Source: Gammaproteobacteria bacterium
GTDB taxonomy: Bacteria > Pseudomonadota > Gammaproteobacteria > Ga0077536
DNA length: 42,611 nt
Direction: 5' to 3'
Assembly (NCBI GenBank): GCA_016191285.1
Contig: JACPPA010000001.1
Span: 1 to 42,611, forward strand
Below, piece by piece: positions 34,335 through 42,492 of the stretch; the first letter of the stretch is position 1; each line of letters opens with the position of its first letter. The position numbers were made by a program, and so were the translations under genes. The notes under the pieces are model-generated. The model saw only the letters and a program-made list of their open reading frames with translations. It was not told the origin of the DNA and searched no databases.

Positions 34335-34655
34335 CTACTTGTCCGTCCCCTCCATCTTCATTCCCTTACCCATGCCCTCCATCATCTTGCCGTCCATCGT
34401 CATCATCTGACCTTCCTGCATGCGCATCTCTTTGCCATCGTTCATTTTCATCGTGCCGTCCGGCATCACCTTGTGGCCGTCTGGCATCGTCATCTCGTGG
34501 TCCATTGGCCCGGTGGCCTTGCCGTCCTTCATCATCATCATCTTCCCATCCTTCATCATGATGCCTGCCATGTCGGCGGCTACCACAGGGAACGCGAGGA
34601 CCGACACGGATACGAGTGCAACAGCTGCGAGGGCGACAGTTCTGTACTTCTTCAT
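34335..34655 (-). CDS. Met-rich exported protein, DUF6799-like
   Basis: A 106-residue protein with a signal peptide (VLAFPVVAADMAG) and a strong AAGGAG 6 bases before its ATG. The mature part is a set of short repeats of the form MxxxDGKMMMM: IMMKDGKMMMMKDG, MTMPDGHKVMPDGTMKMNDG, EMRMQEGQMMTMDGKMM. This matches a family I recall as DUF6799. Such proteins probably bind Cu(I) through Met thioethers in the periplasm. It is the first gene of the copper operon, 110 bases before copA. A GC-rich hairpin (CGCCCG/CGGGCG, 34305-34321) in the gap may lower expression of downstream genes. Confidence 0.8.
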   Translation of the reverse strand: MKKYRTVALAAVALVSVSVLAFPVVAADMAGIMMKDGKMMMMKDGKATGPMDHEMTMPDGHKVMPDGTMKMNDGKEMRMQEGQMMTMDGKMMEGMGKGMKMEGTDK

Positions 34656-34934
34656 AAATTACTCCTTCACTTTCTATAACTAGAGCGTATGAATTGTCCC
34701 GAACAACGCGGGACTCGATCGGCGAGGCGGGTCCCGCGCCCGTCTTGGAGGGGCGTCGTATCGACCTTCGTGGTCCGGTTGCCACGAACAGCGCAGCAGT
34801 ATCTCTGGAGGCGCGTTGCGTCTGCCCGGCGAGGTCGGCCGGTCCGACGGACGAGGGTCGCGACGCCGGCGCTCGTGCCTGCCAACACTAGTCCTCAAAA
34901 AAAGTTGCTGCCGTTTGACCATTCTTCGTCCTTC

Positions 34935-35711
34935 TCAGTGGTGCTTGTAGAAGCCGACATTCACGATGTCGTTCCAACTGGTCGTGTTATGACATTCGAA
35001 GCACTCATCCACGCGCGCGTGCTCCTTGCCCGCGAACTTCTGTGAGACCATCGAGAAGTGCTCCATGAAATGACTCGGCGGCGGTTGATGGCACTGCACA
35101 CACTCCTTGGAGCGGGAGGATGGGTGTTGGTAGCCGGCAATGATCCACGACTCGAGCCCATGGCACTGCGCACAGTCACTGCCAAACCGCTTGAAATGTG
35201 GGTCCCGGCGATCGTGACATCCGGCGCAGTTGAGGGCCTCGCGCGTCGAGTTCGCGTCGAGTTGCTCGGGTCGTTGGATGCGGAGCCACGTCTCAAGCGA
35301 TTTCAGGGTGGCCGCGCTGTCGGCGTCACTGCGCGATGCGCGGGCAAGGGTCCGTGCCCCGACTTTAGCGAGCGCCACATGGTCCATCACCAGCGGTCGG
35401 AGATTCGTAGGCTGATGCTCGATATGACATGCAGCGCATTCCTCAATGCTCGCGTGAAACGCGGTCGGCTGGCGACCCAGCAGCCGCTCGGCATTTGCAT
35501 GACACGCCGTGCAATTCGCGACCGTCACGCCGACAGCCGGCTCATGGCAGGTAGTGCAGCGGTCGCTCAGGTAAGCGTGCCGCGCGGACAGCGGTCCGGG
35601 ACGCACTAACTGTTGCCACGTCGCGGATGTCGGCTTGAAATGCACCATGGCGAGTGACGCCGCGGTGGCAACCGCGATGATGAGCGCGGACCACAGCGCG
35701 AACTGCTTCAT
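34935..35711 (-). CDS. Seven-haem c-type cytochrome
   Basis: A 258-residue protein started at ATG 35711, which overlaps the previous gene's stop (ATGA); the longer frame reads back into that gene. An N-terminal membrane anchor or signal (FALWSALIIAVATAASLAM) is followed by seven CxxCH haem sites: CTTCH, CTACH, CAACH, CAGCH, CAQCH, CVQCH and CFECH. Haems 1-3 and 4-7 form two groups separated by about 80 residues. It resembles NapC/NrfH-adjacent and doubled-CxxCH cytochromes, but I cannot place it in a named family. It lies in the periplasm and is the last gene of the operon, downstream of a b-type cytochrome and a reductase, so it likely receives electrons from them. Confidence 0.85.
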   Translation of the reverse strand: MKQFALWSALIIAVATAASLAMVHFKPTSATWQQLVRPGPLSARHAYLSDRCTTCHEPAVGVTVANCTACHANAERLLGRQPTAFHASIEECAACHIEHQPTNLRPLVMDHVALAKVGARTLARASRSDADSAATLKSLETWLRIQRPEQLDANSTREALNCAGCHDRRDPHFKRFGSDCAQCHGLESWIIAGYQHPSSRSKECVQCHQPPPSHFMEHFSMVSQKFAGKEHARVDECFECHNTTSWNDIVNVGFYKHH

Positions 35712-36451
35712 TGCAGCCACCGCAGGCCGAAGTAGATTCCGGATCCGATATGGAGCGCGAGCAGCACGTAGAGCATGACGGACAGCACAATGTGCAGCGT
35801 CAGCGAACGGCGGAACCAACGTTTGAAAAATTCGTGCAGGCGGATCGCGTACTCCAGGTCCACCACGGATTCGGCAATGCGGATCACCTCAGCGGCCGGC
35901 CCGCTGGAGGCGATCTCGAACCCCAACGACGCCAGACCAGCCGCCCAGACGGGCGCCTTCGGGAGGTCTCTCATTGCGGGAGGCGAGTTCGCGAGCACTC
36001 CCCACGCACTGTCGAGATCGCCCCTGGCGGTCTGCAGCAGCGCCAACTGGTCGCTGATCTCATGCGCGACATAGGTGAGCAGGTAGCGAACCGCAAACCC
36101 GCTCACGACGACCAGTAGCATCACTGCCGTTAGCGCAATTCCCAGCACGCTGTCGAACTTGTGACCGGTGTGAATGATCGCGAGTAACGGGCCGAGAATG
36201 CCCGCGTAGGTGTGCAGAGTAAGCAACGAGCGCAGCGAAACGTGCGGAGTCATTCGCGCGTTGAGGACGGGAATACGCTTGGCGATGAGGTAGGCGAGCG
36301 GCACGAGCATGAGCACGGCGCCCGCGATCCCGAACACCGCTCCGATTCCGCTGCCAGGGAAGCGCGGTGAGCGGTGGACGAGGAAGCCGAGCCAGGCCAG
36401 CAACAACACGCAGACGACACCGCTGACGACGATGCCTTCACGCTCCTTCAT
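35708..36451 (-). CDS. Dihaem b-type membrane cytochrome
   Basis: A 247-residue integral membrane protein with about five spans. Two His pairs 14 residues apart lie within spans: H80/H94 (LHTYAGILGPLLAIIH) and H220/H234 (LHIVLSVMLYVLLALH), the pattern of a four-helix bundle binding two b haems across the membrane. A further His is at 97 (HTGHKF). A 75-residue soluble loop lies between the pairs. It is related in design to cytochrome b561 or ferric-reductase-like proteins, with no flavin domain of its own. The neighbouring gene supplies an FAD/NAD(P)H/2Fe-2S module, and the following gene a multihaem c cytochrome, so it should carry electrons across the inner membrane. Confidence 0.75.
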   Translation of the reverse strand: MKEREGIVVSGVVCVLLLAWLGFLVHRSPRFPGSGIGAVFGIAGAVLMLVPLAYLIAKRIPVLNARMTPHVSLRSLLTLHTYAGILGPLLAIIHTGHKFDSVLGIALTAVMLLVVVSGFAVRYLLTYVAHEISDQLALLQTARGDLDSAWGVLANSPPAMRDLPKAPVWAAGLASLGFEIASSGPAAEVIRIAESVVDLEYAIRLHEFFKRWFRRSLTLHIVLSVMLYVLLALHIGSGIYFGLRWLQ

Positions 36452-36457
36452 GGCGCG

Positions 36458-38539
36458 CTAGGCCTCGACCGCGATGTCGTTCTTAGGCTTCGCCTGGCAG
36501 GCCAGAATGATGCCGTTGGTTTTGTCGTCAGCATCGAGCGCGTCCTCCACCGTCATCTCGACCTCGCCAGAAGTCATCTTCACCTTGCAAATGCCGCAAG
36601 TGCCGACGCGGCAGGAGAATTCGATGCCGATGGCGAGCTCTTCCGAGAGTTCGAGAACGGTCTGATCGACATGAATTTTGGCCGACTTATGGTTCTTCGA
36701 AAACGTGACCAGCGGGCCAGTCGCAGGCACCGTGGGTTTGGCGGTGGTCCCGGCGGCGGCCGGGGCAGGCTTGGTAGCGCCAAATGCTTCGGTCTTCACC
36801 TGCTCGGCAGCAACGCCGAGATCGGTGAGGAGGGCCCTGATTGAATCCATCATCGTCGGCGGCCCGCACAGGTGGATCCTCCGCGACGCAAGATCGGGAA
36901 CTGTCTGCATGAGCAGTTCCTTACTGATCCGTCCGCGAGCACCCTTCCAGTCGGTCCCTTCTGCTTTGGAAATCGTGACCGCGACGTGCAAGTGCGGATT
37001 TCGGCGCTGAAGCGCTGCAACTTCTTCCGCAAAAATAAAATCGGCCGGCGCGCGGCAGGTGTAAATGAAAAATATATCCCCAGCCCATGACCGCTCCGTC
37101 AGATATCGGGTGATGCTCATCATCGGCGTGATACCCACGCCGCCGGCGATGAGCACGATGCTGTCCGCCTCTGTGCCGGCAAATGTAAACCTGCCGACCG
37201 GACCTCCTGCTTCGATCCGATCGCCCACCTTGAGCAGATCGTTGATGTGACGCGAGACCGCGCCGCGCGGCTCACGCCGCACGGTCAGATCGACGTGGTC
37301 GCGCTGCGTCGGGGAGGATGAGATGGAGTAGGAGCGGTTCATTCGCGCGCCGCCAATCCCGAACGCGACGTTGAGAAACTGGCCGGGCATGAAGGTGAAC
37401 GGTATGAGGCTTTCGCTGGATGACGGTAGGAGGCGAAACGTTTTGACGCCGGGCGTTTCCGTGATGACATTCCCAATGCGGAGCTGCCCGCGCCAGTTCG
37501 CGGTCAGAGGCGGCGCTGAGGTCGCCTCCGAAACGGCGGGCGGCGTAGCGGGCGTGGCCTGAGAACCGCCGGCAGCGGGAGGGGCTGGTGACGTATCCGC
37601 TGCTTTGGTGAGTTCCGCTTCGGCTCGCGACCAGTCGATTTCGGGAGAGCCCATCGGCCGTCCTCGCGCCTGCCAGAGCGCATCCGCTCGGCCTGCAATT
37701 TCTGCGGCATCTCCGCTCGGCTTGGCCGCAGCAGAAGTCGGCCCGGCAGTCGGCGGTGCAGACGGCCCGGAGCCTCCGGCAAGCGGCGGTGACGCGCCGG
37801 GCGGGGGCGCTCCCGAATCGGGCTCGATACGCCCAAAGAGCGCTGCTGTGCGGCGCATCTTGAAGAAGTACATGACGACCATCGAGAGCGCGAAAGCTAT
37901 CAGCAGCCCCATCGTGAAGAGGTGAAAGGATGTGACGCCTACGCGTGCGTGCGACTCATCGCGTGCGATGGGCGACGCAAGGTTCATCTCGCGTTTGAAC
38001 CAGTCGAGCGCAAGGTTGCGCGGTGCCTTGCCTTCCGACAGGACCCGCCGCGCCGCAATCCCCGCGCCGAGTTCGTCGAGGCCCTCACGCATCAGGCCAA
38101 CTGCTTGTTGCATCGCTGCGTGGTCTTCGGCTTGGGTCGCACGGTCGAGCGACTCGGCACCTTTCGCGAGTCGCGCCATGCCGTCAGCGGTTTGCACACC
38201 CGCGAGTGCATCGATCTCGGCGCGCTTCTCCGGGGTGAGTGCAGGAAGCGTCATCAGCGACGGATAAATCGGCGTTTTCGCTGCACCTGATCCGCAACCA
38301 CCCCCCATGCAACCGCCCGCCGCGGAAGGGGCCATCATTTTGCCCATCATCTCGCCCATTCCGCCGCCGGCCGCGCCGGGTGCTGCCGTGGCTGCACTGA
38401 TCGGCACGCCCGGTACGGCGGCGGCAGCGCCCCCGCCAGGATGATGGCTGGCGTGCTCTTCCGGCGTGAGGGCGCCGGCGCTAAGCGCAATGAGTACGAG
38501 CGCCGCCGCGATGCCGCCGATAACCGTCCGGTGGATCAC
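36458..38539 (-). CDS. Membrane-anchored FAD/NAD(P)H/2Fe-2S oxidoreductase with Met/His/Cys-rich head
   Basis: A 693-residue multidomain protein. Residues 1-24 are a signal or anchor. Residues 25-90 are a His/Met/Cys-rich region (HASHHPGGG, MGEMMGKMM, GGCMGGGCGSG). A helical part follows, then a span at about 201-226 ending FKMRR (cytoplasmic by positive-inside). A Pro/Ala-rich linker leads to an FAD domain (ARMNRSYSISSSP), an NAD(P)H domain (SIVLIAGGVGITPMMSIT, HLCGPPTMMDSI) and a C-terminal plant-type 2Fe-2S ferredoxin domain (SCRVGTCGICKVK, last Cys in ILACQ). It should pass electrons from NAD(P)H to the b cytochrome encoded 6 bases downstream. The periplasmic metal-binding head is unusual and may sense or hold copper. 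Confidence 0.85.
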   Translation of the reverse strand: MIHRTVIGGIAAALVLIALSAGALTPEEHASHHPGGGAAAAVPGVPISAATAAPGAAGGGMGEMMGKMMAPSAAGGCMGGGCGSGAAKTPIYPSLMTLPALTPEKRAEIDALAGVQTADGMARLAKGAESLDRATQAEDHAAMQQAVGLMREGLDELGAGIAARRVLSEGKAPRNLALDWFKREMNLASPIARDESHARVGVTSFHLFTMGLLIAFALSMVVMYFFKMRRTAALFGRIEPDSGAPPPGASPPLAGGSGPSAPPTAGPTSAAAKPSGDAAEIAGRADALWQARGRPMGSPEIDWSRAEAELTKAADTSPAPPAAGGSQATPATPPAVSEATSAPPLTANWRGQLRIGNVITETPGVKTFRLLPSSSESLIPFTFMPGQFLNVAFGIGGARMNRSYSISSSPTQRDHVDLTVRREPRGAVSRHINDLLKVGDRIEAGGPVGRFTFAGTEADSIVLIAGGVGITPMMSITRYLTERSWAGDIFFIYTCRAPADFIFAEEVAALQRRNPHLHVAVTISKAEGTDWKGARGRISKELLMQTVPDLASRRIHLCGPPTMMDSIRALLTDLGVAAEQVKTEAFGATKPAPAAAGTTAKPTVPATGPLVTFSKNHKSAKIHVDQTVLELSEELAIGIEFSCRVGTCGICKVKMTSGEVEMTVEDALDADDKTNGIILACQAKPKNDIAVEA

Positions 38540-39462
38540 ATGTCTCCCATTCCGGCGTTGCCTTGGTTGTCCGGGGTTTTCCCACCGCCTGCGGTGCCTG
38601 CTGGATCTCCACTCATTCCGCTCTTTGGAGCCATCGGATCCACGCCGCTTTGCGGGGTCATGGCGCCAGTCGAAGGTTGCGGAACGGCCATTGGAGCCGT
38701 CCCAGGTGCTGCAGTGCCGAACAATGCAGCGCGCTGATCATCGGTGAGCACGCGAGCCGCCGCCCCGACCGAGTGGATGAACGCGATCCGTTGATCGCCT
38801 TTCAGCTTTTCGATCTCGCGCACCGTCGTCACCACCGTCATCGAGTCGGGCCGATCGGAACCGGTGAGCGTCCATAGTTCCTGCTCGGCTTGATCGATCT
38901 TGCGCTGTCCCGCCGCCACATCCCCCATCGACTTCTCTTTGATTCCATTGAGTGCGGCCTGTTGATCCGCCGTCAGCTTGATGGCTGCGGAGTAGTCGAG
39001 GAAAAATCCGGTCGCACCGAGGTGGTAGATCGTTGAGGCGCCCGGGAAGCCCGGTAGATCGGTCGACATCGTCGTTGACCCGGCGGCGCCCATCTTCTCC
39101 ATCATTCCGGCGCAACATCCGGCCGGCGCCGGCATGCTCTTGTTGTCCAGCGGCGGCGTACTCGGCGCGCCACTCATACCCTTGTCGGCCGTCACTACGC
39201 CGACAGGCTGCATCCCGACCTGGGCGCCGCCTCGGCGGTTCTGGTCGAGTGCAGCCTCGATCTGCGCAAGCCGCGACTTCAGCTTGGCCACTTCCTGCGC
39301 TAGCGACGCTTGCTGCGCCGATTCCATGTTCGGCAGCGAGTGTTGTCTAGAGCCGGGCGGCGTTACTTGCGCGAACACCGCCGGCAACGGGGCGATCAGC
39401 ACAATGAATATCGCCGCGATCCTCGCCTTCGCGCTCTGCGATTGTCTAGCGTCGGGGGTCAT
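38536..39462 (-). CDS. Exported Spy/CpxP-like (LTxxQ) protein with Met-rich tail
   Basis: A 308-residue protein with a signal peptide (IVLIAPLPAVFAQ), AAGGGA before its ATG, an N-terminal coiled coil (LAQEVAKLKSRLAQIEAAL), a CC pair in GCCAGMMEKM, and two LTxxQ-type motifs, KLTADQQAALNGIK and VLTDDQRAALFG, as in Spy, CpxP, ZraP and CnrX. The C-terminus is a low-complexity Met/Pro/Gly tail. The family senses metals or acts as a periplasmic chaperone. It is the first gene of the four-gene operon and overlaps the reductase start by ATGA. It probably links metal stress to the redox chain. Confidence 0.75.
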   Translation of the reverse strand: MTPDARQSQSAKARIAAIFIVLIAPLPAVFAQVTPPGSRQHSLPNMESAQQASLAQEVAKLKSRLAQIEAALDQNRRGGAQVGMQPVGVVTADKGMSGAPSTPPLDNKSMPAPAGCCAGMMEKMGAAGSTTMSTDLPGFPGASTIYHLGATGFFLDYSAAIKLTADQQAALNGIKEKSMGDVAAGQRKIDQAEQELWTLTGSDRPDSMTVVTTVREIEKLKGDQRIAFIHSVGAAARVLTDDQRAALFGTAAPGTAPMAVPQPSTGAMTPQSGVDPMAPKSGMSGDPAGTAGGGKTPDNQGNAGMGDM

Positions 39463-39561
39463 GGCGCGTTTCCCTTTAACTTATCGATGGCAGCGTGATA
39501 CGCGCCCCGCATCGACTGGATCACGCAGGCGTCAGATTGCGACACCAGATTACGACAACTC

Positions 39562-39592
39562 AAAATTCTCACCTCAAACGGCGGAGAATTTT
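39562..39592. terminator. AT-rich inverted repeat between two Met-rich genes
   Basis: AAAATTCTC (39562-39570) and GAGAATTTT (39584-39592) form a 9-bp stem 10 bases after the stop of the minus-strand gene at 39602. The run of T at the 3' side makes it a possible terminator for that gene; it might instead be an operator for the redox operon, which starts about 100 bases further on. Confidence 0.4.
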
Positions 39593-39601
39593 TCTGAGGT
39601 G

Positions 39602-39931
39602 CTACATGTCGCCTCCCATCCCTCCGCCCGGAGCCATTGGAGCAGCAGGTGGGGCACCGTCAGAAGCCGGCATCTGGGGTGCCGGCTGAGGCATTGTTCC
39701 CATAGCACCCCCCATGCTCTTTTCCGCCATCGGCTGCTTATGTTTCATCATGTGCTTCATCATGCCGGACTGCTCGTGAGAAGCCGCTTCCAGCTTGAGT
39801 ACTCGCGCCTCGAGCTGCTGGATACGCGCGCTTTCATCCGCGGACCACGCTTGCTCCGATACCAGACCGACTGCTGATGCGGTTGTCAGCATGACGCCCA
39901 GCGCAACGGCTCTTTTGGGTTTGTTGTACAT
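39602..39931 (-). CDS. Small Met-rich exported coiled-coil protein
   Basis: A 109-residue protein with GAGGTG before its ATG and a signal peptide ending QAWSAD. A short coiled coil (ARIQQLEARVLKLEAASHEQ) is followed by a Met/His-rich stretch (SGMMKHMMKHKQPMAEKSMG) and a Pro/Met/Gly tail ending GGGMGGDM. It shares this plan (coiled coil, then Met-rich low-complexity tail) with the Spy-like protein downstream but lacks LTxxQ motifs. Likely a periplasmic copper or silver binder. It lies upstream of the redox operon on the same strand, separated by an AT-rich hairpin. Confidence 0.7.
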   Translation of the reverse strand: MYNKPKRAVALGVMLTTASAVGLVSEQAWSADESARIQQLEARVLKLEAASHEQSGMMKHMMKHKQPMAEKSMGGAMGTMPQPAPQMPASDGAPPAAPMAPGGGMGGDM

Positions 39932-40103
39932 ACGTTTTCACCTCAGTGTTTGGATTGACCCTGTAACATCATCGCTTGTCATCGATAGGGTTATTTCGGC
40001 TGACAAGCTCATCCCATCTAGTAACGCGGCTTGGCGCTGGGCTGTACTTATCACGCGTGCACCCGTGATTTTGGAACGGACTCCGGACAATTTGGCGCGA
40101 CCG

Positions 40104-40433
40104 TTATTTCGGCCGGAAACCGGGCTCTTCACGCCAGTTCTTCAGAAGTTCGTCATCCGTGACCTGCATCGCTTTCATGCTGGTCATCATCTCTGCCATC
40201 GTGACTTCACCATTCTTATCGGCGTCCATGTCCGTAAAATGGTTCCTGAACCACGGTCCGAAGCCGGGAAACTTACCGGCTTCGGGATTATGCTCGCACT
40301 CGGCTTTGCTGAGCCCCCCGCTCTTGTCCGTATCCGCAGCGTTGAATACGTCGCCCCATGGCTTGAAGCCTTCGGCCAGTGCGCTGCCGGTGTTAAGCAT
40401 GACTACGGCGGCGATCAGAATTCTTCTGTTCAT
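40104..40433 (-). CDS. Exported EF-hand protein
   Basis: A 109-residue protein with a signal peptide (VVMLNTGSALAEG) and GGAG 10 bases before its ATG. Two EF-hand loops are seen: DTDKSGGLSKAE near residue 34 and DMDADKNGEVTMAE near residue 68, each with the D-x-D-x-SG/NG-x-hydrophobic-x-x-E pattern. It probably binds calcium in the periplasm. Between the loops it has a Gly/Pro/aromatic segment (GKFPGFGPWF). Met is frequent in MAEMMTSMKAMQ. It shares the strand and region of the metal and cytochrome genes; whether it is in their operon is unclear (170-base gap). Confidence 0.85.
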   Translation of the reverse strand: MNRRILIAAVVMLNTGSALAEGFKPWGDVFNAADTDKSGGLSKAECEHNPEAGKFPGFGPWFRNHFTDMDADKNGEVTMAEMMTSMKAMQVTDDELLKNWREEPGFRPK

Positions 40434-41102
40434 GGCGACTATTCTCCTAATTTCTGCGAGTTAGTTTGGGCGCGCGGTGTGGGACGGTAACCACGCACAC
40501 AAAGTCGAGTGGCCGGCTTATTGGGGTCTCGGAATTACTGGTGCGGAGCCCGACCTGCGCGTGTCCAGTACTCTACAACCTGTGTGTCGCACGCAGGTCA
40601 ATAGGTGCCGCGCCTCAGGTAAAGGTGCGCTTCACCTCCGGAGCGACGGATGATTTTCCACCGAGCCTTTGTTTAATGTCCGGTTGGCTGCCGACGGACG
40701 GAGCTTCTGAAAGTCGACTTCTTGTCTCGCTTCGCCAATCAATTCGCATGCCTGAAGCCTGCAGATTGTCGGCTGGTAATTGCGTGGTGCAGGACGCAGG
40801 CACGCCTCGCCGCACTCATCCGCCGAAGAAGGTGTCGGCGAGCGCCACTCGCGCGTTGGCGTAAGCACGTCGTTACGCGCGTTATCAGGCGTCGCCAGAT
40901 ATGTGCGCTATCGAACGGAGCGTACGTAGTCTGTTACGTACGTTACGTGCGGCCTACAGAGGCGGTTGGAAGAATGGATTTTGCTCGTCGTAAAGGGGAC
41001 TTGATGTGGGTCAAGCGCGCATAAATTCCGCCCGGTAGGATTTGGTTCGGTCGTTGGTATTATGACGTGTGATTTCACCGGGTATTTCGATCGTTTCGCC
41101 TT
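40434..41102. other. Intergenic region with a perfect dyad at 40921-40942
   Basis: Divergent intergenic region of about 670 bases with no gene I can support; several short frames show no recognisable similarity. At 40921-40942 CGTACGTA and TACGTACG flank a 6-base centre (GTCTGT), a perfect 8-bp dyad that could be an operator for genes on either side. Confidence 0.45.
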
Positions 41103-41513
41103 ATGCTTACATCGGTCCGCAACCAAGTTCAGCGCCGGCGTATCTCCGCCCACCTGCTAATCCTGTGGACGTCGTTCTTGCTCTTGCAGCCACTGCTGCC
41201 GTGTTGCGAAACAATCACTGCAGCCGTTGCCGAGGATCACGCCGAACTGCACGATGGCGTGGATCATGGACACCACGAGGGACATCACCGGGTCCCAATC
41301 TCTGACCACGTCCACTGCGAGCAGATAGGCGTCGATATCGGCGCATTAGCGCCCTGTGCCGCAGAACGGCCGTCGCCGCCGCACCCCGTTATTGCAGTCA
41401 TCGGCACCGAGGATTTTCTCGGTTACCCGGTGCTCGTTACCCCTTTCCGTGCACGGCATCACAACGCGCGATCGCCGCCGATCTATCTCCTTACCCTCCG
41501 TTTGCGAATCTAG
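41103..41513 (+). CDS. Small His-rich exported protein
   Basis: A 136-residue protein of a type often seen near copper or mercury genes, but I cannot name the family. The N-terminal segment LLILWTSFLLLQPLLPCCET looks like a signal peptide or anchor with two cysteines at its end (possible lipobox-like or metal site). It is followed by a His/Asp cluster (DHAELHDGVDHGHHEGHH) and VHCEQ. The C-terminus has SPPIYLLTLRLRI. It probably binds metal in the periplasm. It precedes the MerR gene on the same strand by about 100 bases. Confidence 0.6.
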   Translation: MLTSVRNQVQRRRISAHLLILWTSFLLLQPLLPCCETITAAVAEDHAELHDGVDHGHHEGHHRVPISDHVHCEQIGVDIGALAPCAAERPSPPHPVIAVIGTEDFLGYPVLVTPFRARHHNARSPPIYLLTLRLRI

Positions 41514-41567
41514 CTCTCCTGTTGTCACGCCGCGTCTTCGGGCGCGGCACACAGCATGCCTGTCAAC

Positions 41568-41587
41568 GCTCCGAGTTTGCTCGGAGC
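41568..41587 (+). promoter_or_regulatory. Perfect hairpin just upstream of the MerR-family gene
   Basis: GCTCCGAGTTTGCTCGGAGC is an 8-bp stem with a 4-base loop, ending 23 bases before the merR-type ATG. A second dyad (GCCGCG/CGCGGC, 41529-41548) precedes it. Either may terminate the upstream gene or be a regulatory RNA or DNA structure. Confidence 0.4.
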
Positions 41588-41610
41588 CTAGAGGTGTCGA
41601 GGAGAGAGTC

Positions 41611-42120
41611 ATGATTGTTCATGAGCTTGCGATGGAATCGGGAGTATCGACGCACGCCGTGCGTTATTACGCCAAGATAGGGTTGCTTACCCCCACGCGC
41701 GATCCAAATAACGGATACCAGCATTTTACCCGTGCCGACAGCGAACGAATGCGGTTCGTGCGGCGCGCGCAACGTCTTGGCCTGACATTGGCGGAGATTA
41801 AACACTTACTCTCTCGTAGCCAACGCGGGACTGGGGAGTGCTGCGGCAGCGTCGCACATAAATTGCACGTGCGTATTAAGGACGTGCGTAAACAGATTGC
41901 GCGGCTGCAAGCAATGGAGCAGTCCATTGTCGGCGCGCTGTCAATTTGGGAATCACGGCCCGGCTGTGGTGCGCAGGCACAGACTCGGCTCTGCCCCTTC
42001 ATCGAGACGATGGACCTAGTCGGCGGGGGACACGGTGAGCGACTCGGTCCCGTGCTGGAAGGAAGCGCGAGGCCATCCGATATCTCAGCGCTTGACCTAG
42101 GTCCCCCACACAGGTTCTAG
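41611..42120 (+). CDS. MerR-family heavy-metal-responsive regulator
   Basis: A 169-residue activator/repressor. ATG 41611 has GAGGAGAGA just upstream; longer frames are not MerR-like. The winged helix is VHELAMESGVSTHAVRYYAK, GLLTPTRDPNNGYQHFTRAD. A dimerisation helix follows from VAHKLHVRIKDVRKQIARLQ. Metal-site cysteines are C77, C78 (ECCG), C119 (GCG) and C128 (LCPF). The Cys at about 78 with two more nine residues apart near 119/128 matches MerR, ZntR and PbrR (divalent Hg, Zn, Cd, Pb) rather than CueR, which has Ser at the first position. The target promoter is unknown. Confidence 0.85.
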   Translation: MIVHELAMESGVSTHAVRYYAKIGLLTPTRDPNNGYQHFTRADSERMRFVRRAQRLGLTLAEIKHLLSRSQRGTGECCGSVAHKLHVRIKDVRKQIARLQAMEQSIVGALSIWESRPGCGAQAQTRLCPFIETMDLVGGGHGERLGPVLEGSARPSDISALDLGPPHRF

Positions 42121-42270
42121 ACTTGCTTCTGTGTCAGGCGCGGGAAGGATGGAATGTGTGATGGACAGTCATGTCGCGGGAATACGTCGTGAGTGAGCGC
42201 GAAAAAAGCGCTGATTGAACTGAGCCGAAAGCGGCACAGCGCTGATTTACCTTTTTAGGAGTCGACACCA

Positions 42271-42492
42271 ATGAAAACCACGCAACGAGAGCACTCCACG
42301 GGGAGTTCAAGTTCAAAAAAAAGCATCATTACGTGTCATGCGCCAGCGGCGCAGGCCGTATTTGTTGCGGGCACGTTCAATGAATGGAAACCGACCGCGC
42401 TACCGTTGAAACGCGGAGATGCAGGCGACTGGAATACCACCCTCGACCTACGCCCGGGCCGTTATGAATATAAATTGGCTCTTCCGGTTTGA
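42271..42492 (+). pseudogene. CBM48 glycogen-binding-domain protein, truncated by an insertion
   Basis: AGGAG lies 9 bases before ATG 42271. The frame encodes a short Ser-rich leader and most of an AMPK/isoamylase-type CBM48 fold: AAQAVFVAGTFNEWKPTALP, then GDAGDWNTTLDLRPGRYEYK. It breaks off after EYK, where members continue with a VVDG-like strand, and stops at LALPV. The break coincides with a sequence resembling the end of an insertion sequence (42477 onward). The intact protein would bind alpha-glucan. Confidence 0.7.

Noticed and set aside
40466-40864. 132-codon plus-strand frame in the divergent intergenic region
   Set aside because: No ribosome site, no recognisable domain and mixed composition; probably chance.
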